A stretch of 64,000 bases of DNA from Mucilaginibacter rigui (GTDB taxonomy: Bacteria > Bacteroidota > Bacteroidia > Sphingobacteriales > Sphingobacteriaceae): the NCBI RefSeq assembly GCF_014773275.1, contig NZ_JACWMW010000003.1, positions 186,001-250,000 of the forward strand, given 5' to 3'. A model generated the notes under the pieces. It ran no database searches, was not told the DNA's origin, and was given only the letters and a program-made list of their open reading frames with translations. The position numbers and the translations under genes were made by a program. Shown here in pieces: positions 44,817 to 54,030 of the stretch (the stretch's first letter is position 1; each line of letters starts with the position of its first letter).

Positions 44817-46142
44817 ATGACCTTTTTTACCTATGCTGCGCTGTTTTTACTTGCAATTCGCTTGCGCAGGGCCATAAAACTATCACCCATAACCGCAAAA
44901 TGGAACGCACCGCTATATGGGATAGCCCTATCTACCATTGGGATAGCTTTTTTGCTGGATGATTTGCTGCCCAACGATGAAATAGAAGGATTAATAATTG
45001 CATTGCTGCTGTTGGGAGTAGTGGAGTTTTTAAAGCGCGAACCCGATTTTAAGCGTTTCCATGTATTGATCAATGCACATTATCCAATTATAGCGGCGGC
45101 CATACTCTCTAATATAGTAGCGCTCATCAGCATAAAGTTTTATAAAAAATATGATGATTATTTCCAGGCCGCGCAATTAGCCGCTTTCGGCTGGATCTTT
45201 CTGCGTGTTGCCACCTCCAAAAAACAACAAAGCGAACTCAAGCGCATCAGCGAGCGTAAGGACGAGCTGGAACTGCTGGTTGCCCAGCGCACTGCAGAAA
45301 TAACCAAGCAGCGTAACGAATTACAGGAAACTGTAAAAGAACTACAGGCTACCCAGGCCCAGTTGATACAGCAGGAAAAGCTGGCATCGTTAGGGGAGCT
45401 TACTGCCGGTATAGCACACGAAATACAAAACCCTTTAAACTTTGTAAACAATTTCTCTGAAGTGAGCATGGAGCTGATTGAGGAGATGGAGGAAGAGATG
45501 GCCAAAGGCGATATGGAAGAGGCTACCGCTATTGCTAACGATATTAAACAAAACCTGGAAAAGATACGCCACCACGGCAAACGTGCCGATGGTATTGTAA
45601 AAGGTATGCTACAGCATAGCCGCGCCAGCAGTAATGTTAAGGAACCCACAAACCTGAACACCATTGCCGATGAGTATTTCCGCCTGGCTTATCATGGTTT
45701 GCGCGCCAAGGATAAATCATTCAACGCTGACCTGGTGACTAATTTTGACCCGGATCTGCCATCTATCAATATCGTATCGCAGGATGTTGGCCGCGTGTTG
45801 CTTAACATGTTCACTAATGCGTTTTACGCGGTGCATCAAAAGCAAAAAACAATTGGGGGCGATTTTAAACCCCGTGTTGAGGTATCAACCCGTACTATAA
45901 AAACGCCAAAAGGCAGCGATGTAGAGATCATTGTAAAAGACAATGGCAGCGGTATTCCTGATGCTATTAAGGATAAAATTATGCAGCCGTTCTTCACTAC
46001 CAAACCGGCAGGCGAGGGTACCGGCCTTGGCTTATCGCTTAGCTATGATATTATTGTGAAAGCACATAAAGGCCATATCAACATCAATAGTAAAGAAGGC
46101 GAAGGCTCTGAGTTTGTTGTTACCCTGCCCGTTGCCTCATAA
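44817..46142 (+). CDS. Membrane sensor histidine kinase
   Basis: 441 residues. An N-terminal membrane region (about four hydrophobic segments, residues 1-130) precedes a coiled coil (about 140-190) and HisKA with [19 protein letters not shown] (His201). The HATPase domain shows [23 protein letters not shown] and [10 protein letters not shown]. It lacks a receiver, so it must signal through the two following response regulators. It begins a compact sensory operon: kinase, receiver, receiver-adenylate cyclase. The input is unknown. Confidence 0.92.
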   Translation: MTFFTYAALFLLAIRLRRAIKLSPITAKWNAPLYGIALSTIGIAFLLDDLLPNDEIEGLIIALLLLGVVEFLKREPDFKRFHVLINAHYPIIAAAILSNIVALISIKFYKKYDDYFQAAQLAAFGWIFLRVATSKKQQSELKRISERKDELELLVAQRTAEITKQRNELQETVKELQATQAQLIQQEKLASLGELTAGIAHEIQNPLNFVNNFSEVSMELIEEMEEEMAKGDMEEATAIANDIKQNLEKIRHHGKRADGIVKGMLQHSRASSNVKEPTNLNTIADEYFRLAYHGLRAKDKSFNADLVTNFDPDLPSINIVSQDVGRVLLNMFTNAFYAVHQKQKTIGGDFKPRVEVSTRTIKTPKGSDVEIIVKDNGSGIPDAIKDKIMQPFFTTKPAGEGTGLGLSLSYDIIVKAHKGHININSKEGEGSEFVVTLPVAS

Positions 46143-46167
46143 GCTGGTTTACCCTGTTTATAAATTA

Positions 46168-46200
46168 TTGCAACGCGTAAATTTGAATTATATATCTTTA
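46168..46200 (+). promoter_or_regulatory. Candidate promoter for the response regulator
   Basis: TTG at 46168-46170 and TATCTTTA at 46193-46200 (near TAnnTTTG), spaced 22 bp, lie just before the ATG at 46209. This would give an internal promoter separate from the kinase. Confidence 0.45.
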
Positions 46201-46208
46201 AGCCCTAT

Positions 46209-46583
46209 ATGAAAATACTAGTCGTAGACGACGAAGAAGACGTTCAGCCGCTATTTTTACAGCGGTTTCGCAAAGAGATCAAGAGCCACGAAGTAGAGTT
46301 CGACTTTGCGCAATCGGGTGAGGAAGCATTGAATTATCTGAAAGATAAGCATTCGGAAGTGGTGCTGATCCTATCTGATATTAACATGCCGGGCATGAGC
46401 GGGATTGAGCTGCTTACGCACATCCGGGAGGATTTCCCAACCCCGCCGCCGCCCGTGGTAATGATGATAACCGCCTATGGCGATGAAGAAAACTACAAGC
46501 AGGCTATGGATAAAGGCGCTGATGACTTTTTGACCAAACCGCTTGATTTTAACTTACTGAAAGAAAAACTTAAAACTTTATAG
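46209..46583 (+). CDS. Single-domain response regulator
   Basis: 124 residues, only a receiver domain. ILVVDDEEDVQP provides the acidic pocket, Asp57 in LILSDINMPG is the phosphoacceptor, and MITAYGD plus TKPLDF give the conserved Thr and Lys. No output domain. It lies 8 bp before the receiver-cyclase gene and probably competes for phosphate or relays it. Confidence 0.93.
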   Translation: MKILVVDDEEDVQPLFLQRFRKEIKSHEVEFDFAQSGEEALNYLKDKHSEVVLILSDINMPGMSGIELLTHIREDFPTPPPPVVMMITAYGDEENYKQAMDKGADDFLTKPLDFNLLKEKLKTL

Positions 46584-46591
46584 CACACAAA

Positions 46592-47638
46592 ATGGCTAAG
46601 ATACTGGTAGTGGATGACGAAGCTGATCTGGAGATACTGGTAAAACAAAAGTTCCGCCGCAAGATCAGGGAGAACGAGTACGAGTTTATTTTTGCGCAGA
46701 ACGGGGAAGAAGCTTTGGCACGCATCAAAGAGAACCCCGATCTGGATATCATCCTGTCGGACATAAACATGCCCGTAATGGACGGCCTTACCCTGCTTAC
46801 TCATTTACCAGAGGCCAACCCCACACTTAAGGCGGTAGTGGTATCGGCCTATGGCGATATGCAGAACATCCGTACCGCCATGAACCGCGGCGCGTTTGAT
46901 TTTGTGATGAAACCGGTTGACTTTGACGATCTTGACATTACCATGCAACGTACAATTACCTACGTAAGGCAATTGCAGGAAACCCTAAAGGCTATTAAAG
47001 AGAACAACATCCTGAAAATGTACGTGGACGAGAATGTGCTGAATTTTATGACACACAAGGAGTTTGAAGGCAGCCTGATGAAGAACGAACTGCTGGAAGC
47101 TACCGTGATGTTTGTTGATGTTTGCGGCTTTACAGCCATTACAGAGCATATACCTGCCAATACGGTTGTTAACCTGCTTAACGGCCTGTTTGATAAAATT
47201 GTAAAAGAAATTATTGCCCAGGGCGGCCATGTAGATAAGTTTATGGGCGATGCTATCATGGCGGTGTTCCGGGGAGAGTTTCATTTGGATAGGGCGATAG
47301 ATGCAGCCCTGGCCGTAAAAGCACACCTTAGCGACGAGCCGGAAATTGACGCAGGCAACGGCAAAAAATTTAAACCCAATATTTCGGTAGGGATCAATTC
47401 GGGCGAGATGGTGTCGGGCAATATCGGCTCGGCCTCCCTAAAACGCCTGGACTATACTGTTATTGGCGATTCGGTGAATTTGGCGCAGCGCCTGCAGGGC
47501 ATAGCCACCGCCGGGCAGATCATCATTACAGAGGATGTATTCCACAAAGCCAAAGAATCGTTCCGGTGCAAACCTAATGGCGAATTTACGCTGAAAAATA
47601 AGCTTAAGCCGGTAAATACTTACGAGGTTATAGAGTAG
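46592..47638 (+). CDS. Response regulator with class III adenylate cyclase output
   Basis: 348 residues. Receiver domain (1-120) with Asp57 in IILSDINMPV; then a linker helix; then a class III nucleotidyl-cyclase domain (about 165-345). Metal-binding Asp176 (VDVCGFT) and Asp220 (KFMGD) are intact; Lys216 and Asp287 (RLDYTVIGD) are the adenine-specifying pair, so I favour adenylate rather than guanylate cyclase; Asn296 and Arg300 (NLAQR) complete the transition-state pair. It would make cAMP in response to the histidine kinase two genes upstream. Confidence 0.9.
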   Translation: MAKILVVDDEADLEILVKQKFRRKIRENEYEFIFAQNGEEALARIKENPDLDIILSDINMPVMDGLTLLTHLPEANPTLKAVVVSAYGDMQNIRTAMNRGAFDFVMKPVDFDDLDITMQRTITYVRQLQETLKAIKENNILKMYVDENVLNFMTHKEFEGSLMKNELLEATVMFVDVCGFTAITEHIPANTVVNLLNGLFDKIVKEIIAQGGHVDKFMGDAIMAVFRGEFHLDRAIDAALAVKAHLSDEPEIDAGNGKKFKPNISVGINSGEMVSGNIGSASLKRLDYTVIGDSVNLAQRLQGIATAGQIIITEDVFHKAKESFRCKPNGEFTLKNKLKPVNTYEVIE

Positions 47639-47683
47639 CGGGAGCGGGTTTAAGATAATAGAAGATACTTCGCGTCTGTTACT

Positions 47684-47855
47684 GGTATAAGTTTTCAACT
47701 TATACCTAAAATGAGTTAAGCTTTCAGCTTAACAGCCTTATTCTGTTAATAAATTTCGGCTCATTTATTTGTTTTATTTCGCAAGCTGAAAGCTTGCCAT
47801 GTTTTAGGTCTAAGTTGAAAACTTAGACCAGTATTGGGACGCGAGGTATCGCGTC
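47684..47855. repeat. Array of five short hairpins
   Basis: GGTATAAGTT-TTC-AACTTATACC (47684-47706), GTTAAGCT-TTC-AGCTTAAC (47715-47733), GCAAGCT-GAA-AGCTTGC (47781-47797), GGTCTAAGTT-GAA-AACTTAGACC (47807-47829) and GACGCGA-GGTA-TCGCGTC (47838-47855). The first four share a TTC/GAA loop, so they are one family in both orientations and related to the 29.6-30.5 kb repeats. This occupies the 239-bp gap after the cyclase gene and before the HD-YitT gene. Confidence 0.8.
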
Positions 47856-47877
47856 TCTACATTAGATTTATTCCCTG

Positions 47878-49338
47878 TTAGTGCCTTGCCCTGCGCTTCA
47901 GCACTCCTCCCGCGGCTTCTTTAATAATGCTGGTGAAAATGAACGCCTTCGGGTCTATCTCATGTACCATATTTTTCAGGCGCCTAAGTTCTAAACGGGT
48001 AACTACAGTAAATACAATATCAACAGGGTGATGTACATCAAAACTTTCTTTTAAAAAGCCACGCTCGCCTTTATAAACAGTAATACCACGGCCAAGTTGT
48101 TTTACCAGCATTTCTTTTATCGCAACGTTTTGGCCGGATATAATGGTAACGCCGGTATATTCTTCCAGGCCTTCAATCACAAAGTTGATCATCCTCGAAG
48201 CTGTGTAATAAGTAATGATAGAGTAAAGGGATGTAACAAAACTTACCTCTAAAGCAGCTATCAGGAAAATAACAACGTTAATACCCAGTATGATCTCGCT
48301 TATGGTAAAACTAATGCGCTTACCGGTGTATAGCGCCAGCACCTCTATACCATCAAGTGCGCAGCCGCCGCGTATGGCCAAGCCAATACCCGTACCCATA
48401 AACACACCGCCAAATATGCACACAAGCAGCTTATCGGATGTTATTTTGTCGGGATAAGGCAGGTAAAGCAGGCAAAGGGCCAGCCCGATTATAGCCAGCA
48501 TTGTACGCAAAGCAAAGGTTTTGTTTACCTGTAAGGCCCCCATAATAACAAATGGAATGTTTGCCAGGATAATTACGTAAGCAATATTAAAATGGTAAAG
48601 CTCGTGTATTAGCAGGGAGATCCCCGTAACCCCGCCATCAAAAAAGCCATTGGGTATCAGGAAACTTTTTAAGGCAAACCCGCAAAACAAAATTCCCGCT
48701 ATGGTATAAATAGTGTCTGTTATTATTGATCGTGCAGTAGGCGCTGTACTCATTTCGGCAATAGAAGTTTTAGTATGTAAAGTTCTTAAATTTTCTTGTT
48801 GTTTTGGCTGCCTGTTTTTTAAAGATGAGGCTGTAAAGTACCGGTGGTTTTGCAAAAACGTGGTTTGCAACTTATCCCATTCCTCTATGTTGCTGATGTT
48901 GCCAAAGGCCAGCATTTCGCGATAGAGTTTATTGCCGGTAGTTAAAAAATCGGTACGGCCAAGGTAATCAAGGTCGGCGTCACAAATAATTTGTTCCAAA
49001 AGATTAGCAGGTTGCTGTGGCAGCTGTGTTGCCATAATTAGCATGCAGATCTTTTCAATATCCTCCTCATTATAACCAAATTTTGGTAAAGCTTCCCGGG
49101 TTATTTTGCAGGATGATAGCTCGTGGTCGTGGTTGCCTAACAGGTAACCACAATCGTGGTAAAGGGCAGCAAGCAGCAGCAGTTTGGTATCCGCTTCGTT
49201 TAAGTTCTCTTGCTTAGCAATGGCAGCAGCTGATTGATAAACATCAAGGGTATGGTCGGCATTATGGTAATGAAACTGCGTGGGCAGTTCGGTACGCAAC
49301 CTGTTTAATATATATATACCCTCGGGGCTATCTACCAT
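47878..49338 (-). CDS. Fusion of an HD phosphohydrolase domain with a YitT/DUF2179 membrane protein
   Basis: 486 residues in one frame. The N-terminal HD domain (about 1-185) has the ligands His29 (NADHT), His61-Asp62 (LYHDCGY) and Asp120 (ICDADLDYL). After a linker of about 20 residues, the second half matches YitT proteins: five to six transmembrane helices (about 203-385; PNGFFDGGVTGISLLIHEL) and a C-terminal DUF2179 domain (about 395-480; VTIISGQNVAIKEM, FTVVTRLELRRLKNMVHEIDPKAF). YitT proteins have unresolved functions; HD domains usually hydrolyse nucleotides. An internal Met at about residue 195 could start the YitT part separately. Confidence 0.85.
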   Translation of the reverse strand: MVDSPEGIYILNRLRTELPTQFHYHNADHTLDVYQSAAAIAKQENLNEADTKLLLLAALYHDCGYLLGNHDHELSSCKITREALPKFGYNEEDIEKICMLIMATQLPQQPANLLEQIICDADLDYLGRTDFLTTGNKLYREMLAFGNISNIEEWDKLQTTFLQNHRYFTASSLKNRQPKQQENLRTLHTKTSIAEMSTAPTARSIITDTIYTIAGILFCGFALKSFLIPNGFFDGGVTGISLLIHELYHFNIAYVIILANIPFVIMGALQVNKTFALRTMLAIIGLALCLLYLPYPDKITSDKLLVCIFGGVFMGTGIGLAIRGGCALDGIEVLALYTGKRISFTISEIILGINVVIFLIAALEVSFVTSLYSIITYYTASRMINFVIEGLEEYTGVTIISGQNVAIKEMLVKQLGRGITVYKGERGFLKESFDVHHPVDIVFTVVTRLELRRLKNMVHEIDPKAFIFTSIIKEAAGGVLKRRARH

Positions 49339-49414
49339 AATCCTAAACCAATTCTGTTGCGCTAAGATATTAATTTGAGGGGATAGTTACCAAGGTTCTT
49401 TTAGCTTCGTTAGT

Positions 49415-49542
49415 TTACTCACCTGGTCGCTGCTTCGTTTGACGACCCTCTCTTCGCTGCGCGGAAAAGAGGTTTGATAATTTCTTCACCCTCTTTGCGT
49501 ACCAGAGAGGGGCGACCAGCGAAACGCAGTCGGGGTGAGTAA
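49415..49542. repeat. Imperfect palindrome and repeat copy in the 371-bp gap 49339-49709
   Basis: 49415-49475 and 49486-49542 form a large imperfect inverted repeat (left arm TTTACTCACCTGGTCG, right arm CGGGGTGAGTAAA), and the right arm is the 57-nt repeat seen at 39650-39706. The rest of 49339-49709 holds no ORF or RNA gene; a dyad and -7 box lie at its right end. Confidence 0.7.
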
Positions 49543-49602
49543 ATGACCGATAGCCTTAACATTGCCTGCCTGCCTTTTGTCACCATTCCCTGATTAATGT
49601 GA

Positions 49603-49660
49603 CTGCAACGTCATATAATATAGTTGCAGCTGCAATAGGGGCTATTTAGCATTAATTTTG
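49603..49660 (+). promoter_or_regulatory. Dyad operator and -7 box upstream of the monooxygenase
   Basis: CTGCAAC (49603-49609) and GTTGCAG (49623-49629) form a perfect 7-bp dyad with 13-bp spacing. TAATTTTG (49653-49660) matches TAnnTTTG exactly, giving a predicted start of transcription near 49666 and a 44-nt leader. The dyad would overlap the -33 region, as a repressor site should. Confidence 0.5.
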
Positions 49661-49709
49661 AATAACATCTGCTAAAATAAGATGTTAATCCATCTGACAG
49701 AAGAAGACT

Positions 49710-50747
49710 ATGAGCGCAAAGAAATTATCAGATATAAAGTATTCCGTATTGGACCTCGCCACCGTTGTAGAGGGTAGCAACCCGGCCGACAGCTTCAAAA
49801 AAAGCATGGAAGTGGCGCAACTTGCCGAAAAAATTGGCTACACACGTTATTGGTTTGCCGAGCATCATAATATGATGAATGTGGCCAGTTCTGCAACATC
49901 AGTATTAATAGGTTATATTGCCGGTGGTACTTCAAAAATAAGGGTAGGCTCGGGTGGTATTATGCTGCCAAACCATGCGCCGCTTATTGTGGCCGAGCAG
50001 TTTGGCACGCTTGCATCGCTTTATCCGGGCAGGATTGATCTTGGCCTTGGCCGTGCGCCGGGTACCGACCAAATGACCGCCCTTGCCATCCGTGGCGAAA
50101 ATTTTAACGCGGCACATAACTTCCCGAGGGATATTGTGCGGCTGCAAACCTACTTTTCGGCAGATAATGCAACAAGTAAGGTAAGGGCTATCCCTGGTGA
50201 GGGGTTGGAAATCCCGATATGGGTGCTGGGTTCAAGTACCGATAGCGCCAAAGTTGCAGCGGCTATGGGTTTACCGTACGCTTTTGCCAGCCATTTTGCA
50301 CCAACGTATTTTATGGAGGCTATTAAAATTTACCGCGACAATTTTAAGCCTTCCGAATACCTGCAAAAGCCATACGTTATGGCCTGTGTAAATGTGGTTG
50401 CTGCAGATACCGACGGCGAAGCCGAGTACCTGGCCACATCTGTAAAACAATTTTTTATGGGTGTGGTAACCGGTAAAAGGCAATTGCTGCCACCCCCGGT
50501 TAAAAGTATGGACAGTGTATGGAACGTGTTTGAGGAAGAAGCCGTAATGCAAATGCTGGCTTATTCGTTCATCGGCGGGCCGGAGAAGATCAGGGCGGAG
50601 TTAACCTCATTTGTGGATGAAACCGGTATTGATGAAGTAATGGCCACTTCGCATATTTTCGACCATCAATCGCGTATGTACTCTTACAAGGTATTTGCCG
50701 ATGTGATCCGTAATACCAACTACGCCCCGCTGAATATCGAACTATAA
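49710..50747 (+). CDS. Luciferase-like (LLM-class) flavin-dependent monooxygenase
   Basis: 345 residues. [22 protein letters not shown] start, [46 protein letters not shown] and [14 protein letters not shown] are the signatures of the MsnO8/YghW-type LLM oxidoreductase family. These enzymes use reduced flavin and O2. The complete TIM-barrel length is present. It appears to be a single gene with its own promoter and a following bidirectional terminator. Confidence 0.88.
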   Translation: MSAKKLSDIKYSVLDLATVVEGSNPADSFKKSMEVAQLAEKIGYTRYWFAEHHNMMNVASSATSVLIGYIAGGTSKIRVGSGGIMLPNHAPLIVAEQFGTLASLYPGRIDLGLGRAPGTDQMTALAIRGENFNAAHNFPRDIVRLQTYFSADNATSKVRAIPGEGLEIPIWVLGSSTDSAKVAAAMGLPYAFASHFAPTYFMEAIKIYRDNFKPSEYLQKPYVMACVNVVAADTDGEAEYLATSVKQFFMGVVTGKRQLLPPPVKSMDSVWNVFEEEAVMQMLAYSFIGGPEKIRAELTSFVDETGIDEVMATSHIFDHQSRMYSYKVFADVIRNTNYAPLNIEL

Positions 50748-50766
50748 AATATTTTTGTGTTTTAAG

Positions 50767-50805
50767 CAAGAAAAGGCTGCGATAGTGATATCGCGGCCTT
50801 TCTTG
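50767..50805. terminator. Bidirectional terminator between convergent genes
   Basis: CAAGAAAAGGCTGCGA / TCGCGGCCTTTCTTG arms (50767-50782 with 50791-50805) around TAGTGATA, with one bulge. It lies between the monooxygenase (plus) and the tyrosinase (minus). Confidence 0.75.
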
Positions 50806-50822
50806 TTAATTATGATGTGCCT

Positions 50823-52328
50823 TTATTGAACAATAATAGATACGTTCTCTACTTTCAACTCTTCCTGCGGTGCACCACCATATTTTTTGATGGAGATGTT
50901 AAAGTTGGGTTGGCCACCCGCTTTAGAGAGGTTAAACTCCTTTGATATTTCAAAAGTGAATGTTTCCTGCATTTTAGTGGGCATTCCTTCCATTTTCATA
51001 TCCTCCATACCCGAGTGATGGTCGGCGCCGAAAAAGGTCATAAAACCGCTGAAGTAATCGCTTTTTGAATTAGCCACAGCGCCTTTTGGCAGGTTCAAAA
51101 ACACCTCGTAACCACCTTTTGGCGCTTTGGTGTATGATACTGTAACGTTCATAAATACCTTTTGGTTAGCATTGCTTTTTAATAAATTGGTTTTAGCTGT
51201 ATTGTTGGCTACCGTAAAATTGGTAACCCCCTTATTCACTACTACATTTGGTGACTGCGAGGCCAGTGCGTTTTTAGCCTGTAGCTGTAGCGGAGCTGCT
51301 TTTAGCACGTTGGCAGGTTTGCCTTGCACAGGGGTGTCGTCGTAATCATAATCCATAGTGTATAGTATCTTCATAACCTCCTCCATGGTGTATTGCACCT
51401 TTTTGCCGTTCTCATCAAAGAAAATATACGGCCACGGTACAGATTTTAACTCTGCAAGGGTAACTTCCTGTCCGTTATTGGTGTTGGTCCATTTTTGCCA
51501 AACCCGGTCTATGTTGGCGTGGTGCACCCAAAAGATAGGGTCGTATGCAGCGGTTTTTACATCCTGCATCAAACCGCCGCCTTTGTCAAATTTTTGCTTA
51601 ATGGAGTTAAACATGCCTTTGCCGGCCTCGCTATTACCATAGCCAATATAATCGTGCATGGCCCCGTGAGGTGCCGCGTTCATATTTTTATTAAAACCCG
51701 CGTAGGTGGTGTTATCAAACAGGTTTTTTAGATCAATAAATTCCAATATTTCGCCGTGTAAGGGGGCGCCGTTGTTCAGGCTGTCCAAGCGGGCTTTTTC
51801 ATACAGGCTCGATTTGGTATCTCTGTAAATAGCCGGCATGGTGCGGCTTTGCTGCGCGTTCACGGTATCGGTATAGCCCCAGTAAGGTAAACTAAAATTT
51901 GGGTCGCCGGATAGTTTGCGTACTATCTTTTCAAAATGATAAATATACAGCCTGTGCCATACCAAAAAGTGGATCACCTCTTTTTTTGATTTGGTATGCG
52001 TGCAGTTATCCCAGGCCTCTTTCAGGTCTTTTGGGTAATGATAGCTGGCGCAAAAAGGGTTGTTGGGGATAGTATCAGGCACCCAATGGATAGCCCCCTG
52101 GTAATACCAGCTGCTGGTGCTGTCGCAATCCATGGCGCGCATAATGCCCAGGGCTTTTTTCAGGTCAGCCATGTCTTTTTCAGCTTTTGGAGAGTAAAGA
52201 CTTTTACGTAGATAACGTACTTGTTGTGTGCCCTGTAGTGCTTTTTCAGTATTGCCGCTTTGATTTCCGCCGCAGGCGCTCAGGGTTGCAACAAATAAAA
52301 TAGCTCCCCATTTTAGTGGTTTGTTCAT
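50823..52328 (-). CDS. Tyrosinase-family lipoprotein
   Basis: 501 residues. MNKPLKWGAILFVATLSAC gives a lipoprotein signal with Cys19. The central tyrosinase domain binds two coppers: site A in CTHTKSKKEVIHFLVWHRLYIYHFEK (several His), site B in GAMHDYIGY and FWVHHANIDRVWQKW. The C-terminal beta-rich tail (about 360-500) may act as the domain that shields or anchors the enzyme. Such enzymes oxidise phenols with O2. It is transcribed away from the kinase operon, with a shared 268-bp upstream region. Confidence 0.88.
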   Translation of the reverse strand: MNKPLKWGAILFVATLSACGGNQSGNTEKALQGTQQVRYLRKSLYSPKAEKDMADLKKALGIMRAMDCDSTSSWYYQGAIHWVPDTIPNNPFCASYHYPKDLKEAWDNCTHTKSKKEVIHFLVWHRLYIYHFEKIVRKLSGDPNFSLPYWGYTDTVNAQQSRTMPAIYRDTKSSLYEKARLDSLNNGAPLHGEILEFIDLKNLFDNTTYAGFNKNMNAAPHGAMHDYIGYGNSEAGKGMFNSIKQKFDKGGGLMQDVKTAAYDPIFWVHHANIDRVWQKWTNTNNGQEVTLAELKSVPWPYIFFDENGKKVQYTMEEVMKILYTMDYDYDDTPVQGKPANVLKAAPLQLQAKNALASQSPNVVVNKGVTNFTVANNTAKTNLLKSNANQKVFMNVTVSYTKAPKGGYEVFLNLPKGAVANSKSDYFSGFMTFFGADHHSGMEDMKMEGMPTKMQETFTFEISKEFNLSKAGGQPNFNISIKKYGGAPQEELKVENVSIIVQ

Positions 52329-52478
52329 TGTGATGTGTTTAAGGTTAGGTGATATAAATATACGGTATGGTAAAGCGCTCCCGAAAGGGTGTAAATAGCT
52401 TTTTTGCGAATAGCTATTAATAAGTGAAAATGTTAAAACCTACAAACCGCACTTAATGAAGTAATAGTACGTTTTAAC

Positions 52479-52512
52479 GTTGTATGTATAAAATTTGCAA
52501 ATTGCATACAAC
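52479..52512. promoter_or_regulatory. Nested dyad upstream of the kinase operon
   Basis: GTTGTATG (52479-52486) and CATACAAC (52505-52512) form a perfect 8-bp dyad enclosing the 12-bp palindrome AATTTGCAAATT (52492-52503). It lies 85 bp before the kinase ATG and 150 bp before the tyrosinase start, in the 268-bp gap between them. Confidence 0.5.
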
Positions 52513-52596
52513 AAACAGGCGTATTAAATGTAATTTACACTGTATTTAACATCATACCTTTTGCCTGCCTTATCGGGCAATGTTTTTAAACAATAA

Positions 52597-53970
52597 ATGA
52601 GTAAAGTATTTACAATAACAGAGGGACTTGAAAACTTAGGGGCGATGAGCACCGGGGGCCAGGGCTCGGTTTATAAGGGCCGTCGTATGGGGCCTGTTTT
52701 AACGGCCATCAAGTTGCTACCTACACCCATACACACCGAAAGTGAGGACGATAAGAACTTCCGTAACTTCCGTAACGAGGTAACCAAGCTCCAGAAAGTT
52801 AACGAGCAGCCAAACCCTAATGTAGTAAAGATCCTGAGTTCGGGCATTACCGATAGTGGCTCGTTCCCATACATTGAGATGGAATATATTGAAGGCCCCG
52901 ACCTTTGCGAATTGCTTAAACCGCCCCATGAAAAGATCTTTATGCTTACTGAGGTTATCCGCGTGGCCGATCAGTTGGCCAGCGCCCTGGCGCATTGCCA
53001 TAAGGTGGGGGTAAAGCATGGCGACGTGAAAAGTAATAATGTAAAATATAATATCCATACAGGCAACTATGTACTGCTTGATTTTGGCCTGGCCATCATG
53101 AGCGAGGAGCAGCGCCGTACCAGTATCCGCCATGCGGGAGCTATTGAATTTATGGCACCCGAGCAACATGAGGGCAAGATGCTGCTGGAAACCGATATTT
53201 ATAGCTACGGCATAATTCTGTATGAATTATTGACCGGCGAAGTGCCCTTCCCGCTGCATGGCGGCGGCGATGCCGGGCGTAACGCGGTGATGCTGGCACA
53301 TATCGAATCTCGGGTGCCCGACTTGCTCAACGCGCGCAGAAACTCGTTGCCAGATACCTGGGACCAGGAAAAGAAAGGCCGCGAAATGCAGCTACCGCAA
53401 TGGCTGCTTAAACTGGTAGAGAAATGCCTGGAAAAGGACCCCGCAAAAAGGTTTAGCAACGGTACGCAACTGCATGATGCTATTGTAACCGGCAGTCTCA
53501 GCGGATCAGATAGTTTTGATATTGCAGGCGGCCTTAGTAACGCCGCCCTGCGCAGCGAGAACGAACGCTTGCACAACCAATTGCTTCAGTACCAACAATC
53601 GGGCGCGCCAATTGTTAAACAGCATGTGGCTGCAGAGCCAGTTGAGGATGGGGCGCGGATATCATTATCAAAACCATATTATTATACGGTGATGGTATTA
53701 CTGGTGCTTTTTATGGGGTTTTCGGTTTATGCAACGTTCCTGAAAAAGGAAGGCAATCCAAACCCGGTAAAACAGGATTCGTTACGTACTAAAGCGGATA
53801 CAAGTACAGGTGTACCCGATTATGGATCGAGGTTCCCGGCGGATAACGCCAAGGAGGATTCAATCCCCTTAAAGCAAGATACCGTAGTTAAAAAGCCGGT
53901 AGTGATACCGCAAAAACCGGCACCCGATACTACTAAAACAGAACCGGATACAACAGGTAACCAGCAGTAA
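52597..53970 (+). CDS. Membrane Ser/Thr protein kinase 1 (Hanks-type)
   Basis: 457 residues. Kinase domain (about 10-300): GGQGSVYKG Gly loop, Lys39, catalytic loop HGDVKSNN (Asp143, Lys145; HGD instead of HRD), DFG at 162-164 and APE at 187-189. A coiled-coil piece (RSENERLHNQLLQYQQ) precedes one transmembrane helix (about 361-381) and a Pro/Thr/Asp-rich extracytoplasmic tail. It leads the operon with the PP2C phosphatase, the SEDS-PBP fusion, an FHA protein and a second kinase. The HGD motif suggests regulation not based on activation-loop phosphorylation, by analogy to non-RD kinases. Confidence 0.94.
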   Translation: MSKVFTITEGLENLGAMSTGGQGSVYKGRRMGPVLTAIKLLPTPIHTESEDDKNFRNFRNEVTKLQKVNEQPNPNVVKILSSGITDSGSFPYIEMEYIEGPDLCELLKPPHEKIFMLTEVIRVADQLASALAHCHKVGVKHGDVKSNNVKYNIHTGNYVLLDFGLAIMSEEQRRTSIRHAGAIEFMAPEQHEGKMLLETDIYSYGIILYELLTGEVPFPLHGGGDAGRNAVMLAHIESRVPDLLNARRNSLPDTWDQEKKGREMQLPQWLLKLVEKCLEKDPAKRFSNGTQLHDAIVTGSLSGSDSFDIAGGLSNAALRSENERLHNQLLQYQQSGAPIVKQHVAAEPVEDGARISLSKPYYYTVMVLLVLFMGFSVYATFLKKEGNPNPVKQDSLRTKADTSTGVPDYGSRFPADNAKEDSIPLKQDTVVKKPVVIPQKPAPDTTKTEPDTTGNQQ

Positions 53971-54030
53971 TCCGGATAATTGCCGGAGGCGGATTTAGAA
54001 TTTAGAAATTAGGATTTAGAAATTTTTTAA

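Noticed and set aside
45158..45664. 168-residue minus-strand ORF
   Set aside because: Antisense to the histidine kinase HisKA region; no recognisable domain.
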